Under the pieces are notes generated by a model. That model was not told the origin of the DNA. It worked only from the letters and a program-made list of their open reading frames with translations, and ran no database searches. From Isoetes taiwanensis (Eukaryota; Streptophyta; Lycopodiopsida; Isoetales; Isoetaceae): a stretch of DNA of 64,000 nucleotides. The stretch spans positions 9,886,092 to 9,950,091 of the forward strand of contig JAJEKV010000038.1 of the NCBI GenBank assembly GCA_021234155.1, given 5' to 3'. The first letter of the stretch is position 1, and each line of letters starts with the position of its first letter. Both the position numbers and the translations under genes were made by a program. Positions 58,400 to 64,000 of the stretch are shown piece by piece.

Positions 58400-59300
58400 G
58401 TGTAGACGTTAAAGCAAAGCATCCTTAAGCTTCTGAAAACCTACCTGGACTTTTGCTTTCCAATGTTCCATCCAATCCCTCACCTTCTCGTGTTTTGTGA
58501 GATCAGTAAGAGGTGCGGCAATTGTAGCAAAATCCTTAACAAATTTCCGATAATATCCGCTAGTCCCAAGAAACTTTGGACTTAGAGACATTATTTTAAT
58601 AGGCCAATCCTTTCATCGCTTCTATCTTTGCCGGATCTGTAGCAATTCCCTCTGAAATGATATGACCCAAATAATCGAACCTTTGGAGTGGCAAACTTGC
58701 ACTTAGAGAACTTGGCAAAGAGCTGATGACGTCTTAGCTTTTGCAGGGCCAACCGAAGATGTTTCTCATGCTGCTCCAAAGTTTTACTATACATGAGAAT
58801 GTCTTCAAAGAAAATAACAACAAAATCATCCAAGTATTGTCGGAAGACATCATTCATTAATCGCATGAAAGTGGCAGGAGCATTAGTTAATCCAAAAGGC
58901 ATAACGGTAAACTCATAATGCCCATACCTAGTGCGAAAAGCAGACTTATGGATGTCCTCCTGCTTTATTCTTATCTGATGGTACCCGGAGCGTAAATCAA
59001 TCTTTGAGAAATATTTGGCTCCTTGCAACTGGTCCATTAGATCCCTGCCCCTAGGTAAAGCATAGCGATTTTTGATGGTATGCTTATTGAGCTGCCTATA
59101 ATCAATATACATCCTCAAGGAGCCATCCTTTTTCTTAACAAAAAGGATAGGAGCGCCAAAAGGCGAGACACTAGGCCGAATGAAACCTAGGTTTAGTAAC
59201 TGAAGTTGCTTCTTAAGCTCACGCCAACTCTCGGAGGACTCATTGATGAGGGGACTTCTTTGGTAGGCTTAGTACACGGTTCTAGAGCTATCTCACATTC
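58400..59300 (-). pseudogene. Chromovirus reverse transcriptase
   Basis: Well-kept motifs from 59118: [53 protein letters not shown]. At the active site the usual DD is ED (FFEDILMYS), so the first catalytic Asp of the box is changed. The connection segment follows in another frame at 58591-58409 (LGTSGYYRKFVKDFATIAAP). Confidence 0.85.
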
Positions 59301-59820
59301 TACTCCTCTAAAAGGAGGAAGCTTCTGGATCTCATCCGGAAAAAGATCGCTGAATTCTCGAAGAAGACTAGCAATCCCCTTGGGTAAGGTATCGATTACC
59401 TGCTTCTGCTTGACATCCGACTCCTCGAGAGAAAGTCTAATGACGCAAAAGGAGCTTATCCTTGCGTGATAAGCTTTTCCCTAACTCGGGAGTAACATAG
59501 ACTGCATAATAGGGTTGAAGGGATCACCTTTTATAGTCACGCGGGCTCCATTGGCGGCGTTGAAGGTAACCTCCCGCTTTTCAGATCTATATTGGCTATT
59601 GAGATGCCAAAAATTCCATCCCCACAATAAGGTCATATTTGCCAATATCCATTAAGGCTCGCACCTATGGCAACCGGTGCACCGGCAATCGTAGATCTTA
59701 AGGTTTATCGCGGGACCCATGAGTGTGTTCGATCTTTACCATCGGCTAAAGTGACCGGCTTTGGTCGGGATCTCGGCCGTTTCAACAAGTAATACACCGG
59801 CCATTCTAGGAGAAGCAAAA

Positions 59821-60231
59821 TTATGTGTACTTCCCAGTATCCATCAAAATTATGAAAGGCTTACCGTCTACTTGGCCTATGGTGGAAATTGAGAGAAATT
59901 TGGCTTTCGGCATTGCCGGTTTCAATGGCTGCAAAAAGGATATATGACGACCGTGAATGAATTTTCGGGAGCCTCGTCCCCTCGACGGTAGTGTAGACTC
60001 CGGGATCGTCCCAATCGAGATCGGCCATGGTAGCGGGGCGTCTGGCGGACGTAGAGGGCAATTGCGCATGTAGTGCTTGTCGCATACACACGTAACATGC
60101 CTTATCTCTCGTGAAGCTGATCTCGGCGTCTTTGGGAATAGGCGTAGGGAGATTCGAACTTCCTTCTGACATTGTTGGTTTGTCGGGCATGTTGAAGGTG
60201 ACTTTCTTTCGGGCTGACCATAAGAGTCCAA
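59821..60231 (-). pseudogene. Chromovirus gag C-terminus and protease
   Basis: Contains the zinc knuckle (CVCDKHYMRNC) at about 60080 and, at the end of the frame, FIILMDTGKYT: the D-T-G of the aspartic protease, where the usual next residues Ala-Ser are Lys-Tyr. The rest of the protease is in another frame. Confidence 0.65.
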
Positions 60232-61111
60232 GAGTGGCGAGAGGGCCGGACTTGGTGGCGAGGGTTTTGTAAGGTGTGGGACGTGTGGCCGAGTAAGGAG
60301 CAGGACGCGGATACCGGGTTCCTTGGTGTGTCTTCCCTCGAGGGCTTAATGTTTTACCCTCACGCTCAAGGCCCGATTTCGGTATATGGCCTTGACCATT
60401 TGTTTAATGGATGGGGGCCAAGCCTTCACCGTAGCCTCCACCGCCTCTTTTCATTCATCCCTTGAAAATGCATAGCCTCAAAGCATGAACTCATCGGTGT
60501 AGGCTCAGACCGACATTCCTCCCGCTTCTAGCCTATAGAAGGTGCGGATCGTTGGTATTTGTGACGAGGCACATAATGCGACTTAAAAGCCTTGGCAAAC
60601 TTTTTGAACTGCACCGCCCGGTCCGGTGCTTGGCTCTGGCATAGCCCTTTCCACCAAATACGGGCAGCTCACGTAAGGTTTGTAGTGGCAACCTTTCTGT
60701 ATCCTTTTCGGTCATTCCATAGGATTTTTCGAACTCCTTCATCTCGTCGAGCGGGGACTCCAGATTCAGCCCACCTCTAGCTTTTCCATCAAATTGGGTA
60801 ATTTCTATTCTTCCATATCTTGGTTATGGCTATATCAATTTTTTTGGGTACTCCTTGTCTCGACGATGTGCATGGTCATCATCGGATGACATAGATGACT
60901 CGAGGACTTCGTAGTTGGTGATGAGATGATGTGGCATGTGTCCTAGAAGAAGCACGATGACGCTTTGGGAACGGTGCCTCTTTGGTACGGGTGGGTTTGG
61001 ATTAATGTAGGTCAGCTGTGGTGGTGGGCTTGGCTGTGACGGAGGTAACTCCGTCCATCTTCGTGGACATGTTGCGGTGGGTTGGTGTTCAGACATAAGT
61101 TTGCAACTCAA

Positions 61112-62419
61112 CTAGTTGCCTTTTCATCACAGGAGTTTCAGAGTTAACCTACCGGCATTAGGGTGTTCACAAAGCTGGCGTTGCGCACCGCCTATATTGA
61201 GCATAACAAGATATAAGCGAGTTACATCAGGTCTCACAAAGAAGAGAACAACATCAAGTCCCATAACAAGATCATTTGTGTAGTATCGAAGAAAGAGTGA
61301 ACACGGAAAAAAACAAGAGAAAAACTTTTCGATTACAAGTCAAAACACTATTACATTAGACAAAAGTTCACTCTCGAAAGTAGTTATCACCAAAAATTAT
61401 ACATACATACGAGATTTTTATACATGGTTTACTTCTCTAGCCACAATCAAACATAGCAATACAAAACCGAGGAGGTCCCGCCTAGGGTTTGAAAAGGGTA
61501 CATAATAGAATAGCGAACACTTTCACGCGGCTCTAATGAGCTTGTAACGTGCATGCTTGGGCGATCACAGCAGTGATAATCCCATGTGGGCTGATAATGA
61601 GAAGGTTAAAAAGCCTCCTTAATGCATAGAATAATTGCCATAGGTGGTCGTTGGAATCCTCGAAGCTTCGTTTTTGGACATGCTCCAATAGTCCCAAAGC
61701 GCTGTGAAGGGTCTGCGCTTTTAGGTCGTCATAGCCGTTTCTGAGGGGATATTAACTACCTCCATACCCTTGTCAGGATCATAAGGCTCTTGCGGCCCTT
61801 CGGGTTCAACCATCTCATCGACACCCTCTCGTTCAGGGTATTCTCCATCTTGTTCAGGAGGTCCCTAATCGTCCATTCTTATCGGTCGCTGATTACGTCC
61901 CGTGCATCTTTCAAGTGTTTCCTCCGCAAGACGATTGGGAATAAATATATATACTTTAACAATTTCCTTCTACTCAACTTTAAGGAAGTGGATTAATCAA
62001 AACAAAAGGAGAAGACAATTCAATGGTTTTCAACAGTGCAAGAAACATAAGAGGATATCTGGAATATATATAAAAAGAAACAGTACATAGAGTTTGGTGT
62101 GTTGGCCCATTAGAGGTAATGCCAATCAAAATTACATAAATTTTCATATGATGATTCAATGAAATCTAGAACTAAGAGGTCGACCCTTCAGCATCTTGGG
62201 CTTGATTATGGTGCTTAGGCTCGGGTCGATCTTTGCAAAGAGTAGCACACTAGGATTAGCGATGAGGCAAAATGTGAAGCTATCTGGAGGGACATTGGTA
62301 GCCAATGGCGCCGCAATATGAACTCATGTTCATCCAAGAACCAATCTCTTGATCAAACACTTAGAATGGCTAGATCACGGTTCACTAAGATAACCTCGCT
62401 CAAGGTTAGAGCTAACTTC
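61112..62419. other. Upstream of the chromovirus gag; no LTR recognised
   Basis: A 5' LTR was expected here, but no stretch resembles 54230-55850 and no tRNA-Met primer site was found. Nothing else recognised. Confidence 0.4.
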
Positions 62420-63625
62420 TTATGGCCGGTTAGGTTGAGTGCTCTGGAGTGCCCATACAAACCGCTCGCAAAGCAATGGCTTTAGCAAAGAAGAGAACCC
62501 TGCCAGAAAGCCGATAGAAAGAAGCGAAAGTACGTGGCATTTCAACCCCCCAACCATCGGATGGGTTGAAGAGGCCAACTCGACTCCAAATTTCGGGCAG
62601 CTCCTCCTCCATGGCAAAATCCTTCCCCTCCCCGAGCATACTGGCCCTCATCACATAGATTCTCCATGGTTGGGTCGTTTCGATCTTGACGCACCACATC
62701 GCTGATATTAGGCACATGTGGTCCGTCTCCTCATGGAAAGCTGATTCAGAACCGAAGATGGGGCACCTAATCATTAATTGGCATAAAGACAACAAGAGAC
62801 GGATAGGCTCAACATCAAGAGGCTGATAGTTGAGCGCTTGATGTATCTCATGCACATAGACGGGTCTGAATAATCGATGAAGTCATGTCGACTCCCGACA
62901 ATACTCTACGAGCCTCCAGAGAAGATGGCCGCCTTCGCTTTCCCTATTGGCGATATCGATACGTCCCACCGAATGTCACTCAACAAAGAATAATCTTGAT
63001 CCCCAACCTTGATGGTAGGAAGTGAGCTTAAGCCAACAAGAGCTTGGCCCTAGCACGGGTAAAGGCTTCTTTGGCCAATTCCTTCCACCTTACAAAAGTC
63101 GAGATAGCTTATCTCGCTCATCCTCCTCGGGATCCTGAGGAAGTGGGGTCTTGTTTGCTCTAAGGCGCCAAGATACCCCTGCCCATGACAAGAGCAAGGG
63201 CAACCGGGCCTCAAAGTACAACCCGCTAGAGCCACAGCCAATAATAGGGCGTGCTTAGCACGCCCGAGAATGCCTTTAAGAATATCAGAATGGGTATTGG
63301 CCATCCCCAAACATGTGCTCTAAGATGTCCCCTGTGAAGATAGGGTTGAGGCGGCTTCTCCCAAAAAACTCGCCAGGCGGCAGACTTTCCTCGCCATAAA
63401 ACTCCAAGAAGGTATCATAATCGTGGTGTGCTCGCGATATTGTCGAGAAGGTTGACTTACTAATCGCAACATGGGATCCAAGAGAGGATAAGGAACAGGG
63501 ATCCCATTGCTCGCCTCCCCATGTACCATGCTAGGCGGCCCAGAATCCATTACTGCGGACGGCAGATGGGAGGAAGAAGAAACGAAAAGGAATAAGAAAT
63601 GATGAAACCCTAAAGTGAAAGTCAC
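62420..63625 (-). pseudogene. Unrecognised coding-like tract, minus strand
   Basis: Long minus-strand frames follow one another: 63625-63320, 63310-63050 and 62855-62430 (the last with EPIRLLLSLCQLMIRCPIFG, then ISAMWCVKIETTQPWRIYVM and EELPEIWSRVGLF). Trp and Cys content and codon flow look protein-like. The tract runs in the same direction as the chromovirus and could be an extra element gene or an unrelated broken gene. I do not recognise the family. Confidence 0.35.
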
Positions 63626-64000
63626 TTTTAAACTTCTTGGGCACGGCGTTCAAAGCGCCAAATTAATTATGTGTAATCATTTATTTTATTTATTATTATT
63701 ATTATTATTTTTCAACACATATGTACACGTAAAAAAAAAACATACCGACTAAGAAGTCAAAGACAAAATTTGTATTAATATACACCGAAGTTACATATAT
63801 ACAAAATTGATGCTTTTACATAGTCATGGCCGTTCCCCACGGATCCCGCGTGCTAGTTGAAGATCCTTTGTCATAATGGTCACTCTCTTGGCATGGATTA
63901 CACATAAGTTGGCATCGGGCAAGAGGGCCACCAAATAGGCTTCACCGCCTCCCGGAGTGCTAGAATAGCATGGGTCTCAAACCGAGATCCGCTTTGAATT
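63626..64000. other. Gene-free end of the window with an ATT microsatellite
   Basis: (ATT)n at about 63690-63709 and an A-run at 63730-63739. No gene seen. Confidence 0.5.

Larger units (their letters stand above)
56331..61111 (-). mobile_element. Ty3 chromovirus internal region: gag, protease, RT, RNase H, integrase, chromodomain (decayed)
   Basis: The minus-strand order is that of Ty3-type elements with a C-terminal chromodomain. Gag: probable start about 61095, GAG-domain trace at about 60500, and a CCHC knuckle near 60080. The separate domains are listed below. Frame shifts and stops occur throughout, so the element cannot make its own proteins. Orientation is opposite to the host fragment it interrupts. 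Confidence 0.85.

Overview
The window is nuclear DNA of a land plant: AT-rich, intron-bearing and crowded with transposable elements. Cellulose synthase, callose synthase, PLS-type PPR and ABCG-type sequences point to an embryophyte. An IRG-like GTPase and an IFT74-like coiled-coil fragment hint at a lineage with motile sperm (bryophyte, lycophyte, fern or early gymnosperm), but that placement is inference.

Layout. 0-6.5 kb: first exon of an ABCG transporter (minus strand) and a six-exon class-V aminotransferase / cysteine-desulfurase-like gene whose fourth intron holds tRNA-derived SINEs. 6.7-16 kb: gene debris, namely a LINE reverse-transcriptase piece, an orphan ferroportin-like exon, a PPR pseudogene, a LINE 3' end and a callose synthase pseudogene. 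16.4-20.8 kb: a complete 4.37-kb minus-strand Helitron carrying cellulose synthase pieces and a 271-bp MITE. 22.7-24.0 kb: an IRG-like GTPase gene. 24.3-31.2 kb: a 6,868-bp TIR DNA transposon.

The 6.9-kb transposon is the main find. It has perfect 27-bp terminal inverted repeats beginning GGGTGTAAATT and a 4-bp TTTT target duplication. It encodes a minus-strand DDD-type transposase-like protein and, facing it, plus-strand sequence for a RING-like zinc finger and an FCP1/NLI-type HAD phosphatase. The 271-bp MITE in the Helitron has related termini and its own 4-bp duplication, so the family has a non-autonomous member in the same window.

31-54 kb: Helitron 3' ends, a hAT transposase gene, a Ty1/copia gag-protease remnant, two truncated LINEs, orphan exons resembling protein disulfide isomerase and IFT74, and a Crypton/ZMYM-like fragment. 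54.2-61.1 kb: a minus-strand Ty3 chromovirus whose inferred 3' LTR sits in the Crypton-like reading frame. 61-64 kb: unrecognised coding-like sequence and no clear 5' LTR.

Several otherwise convincing genes (PLP enzyme, IRG GTPase, hAT and DDD transposases, phosphatase-like) are broken only by changes of one base, mostly in short homopolymers. Consensus-sequence error is therefore a real alternative to gene death.
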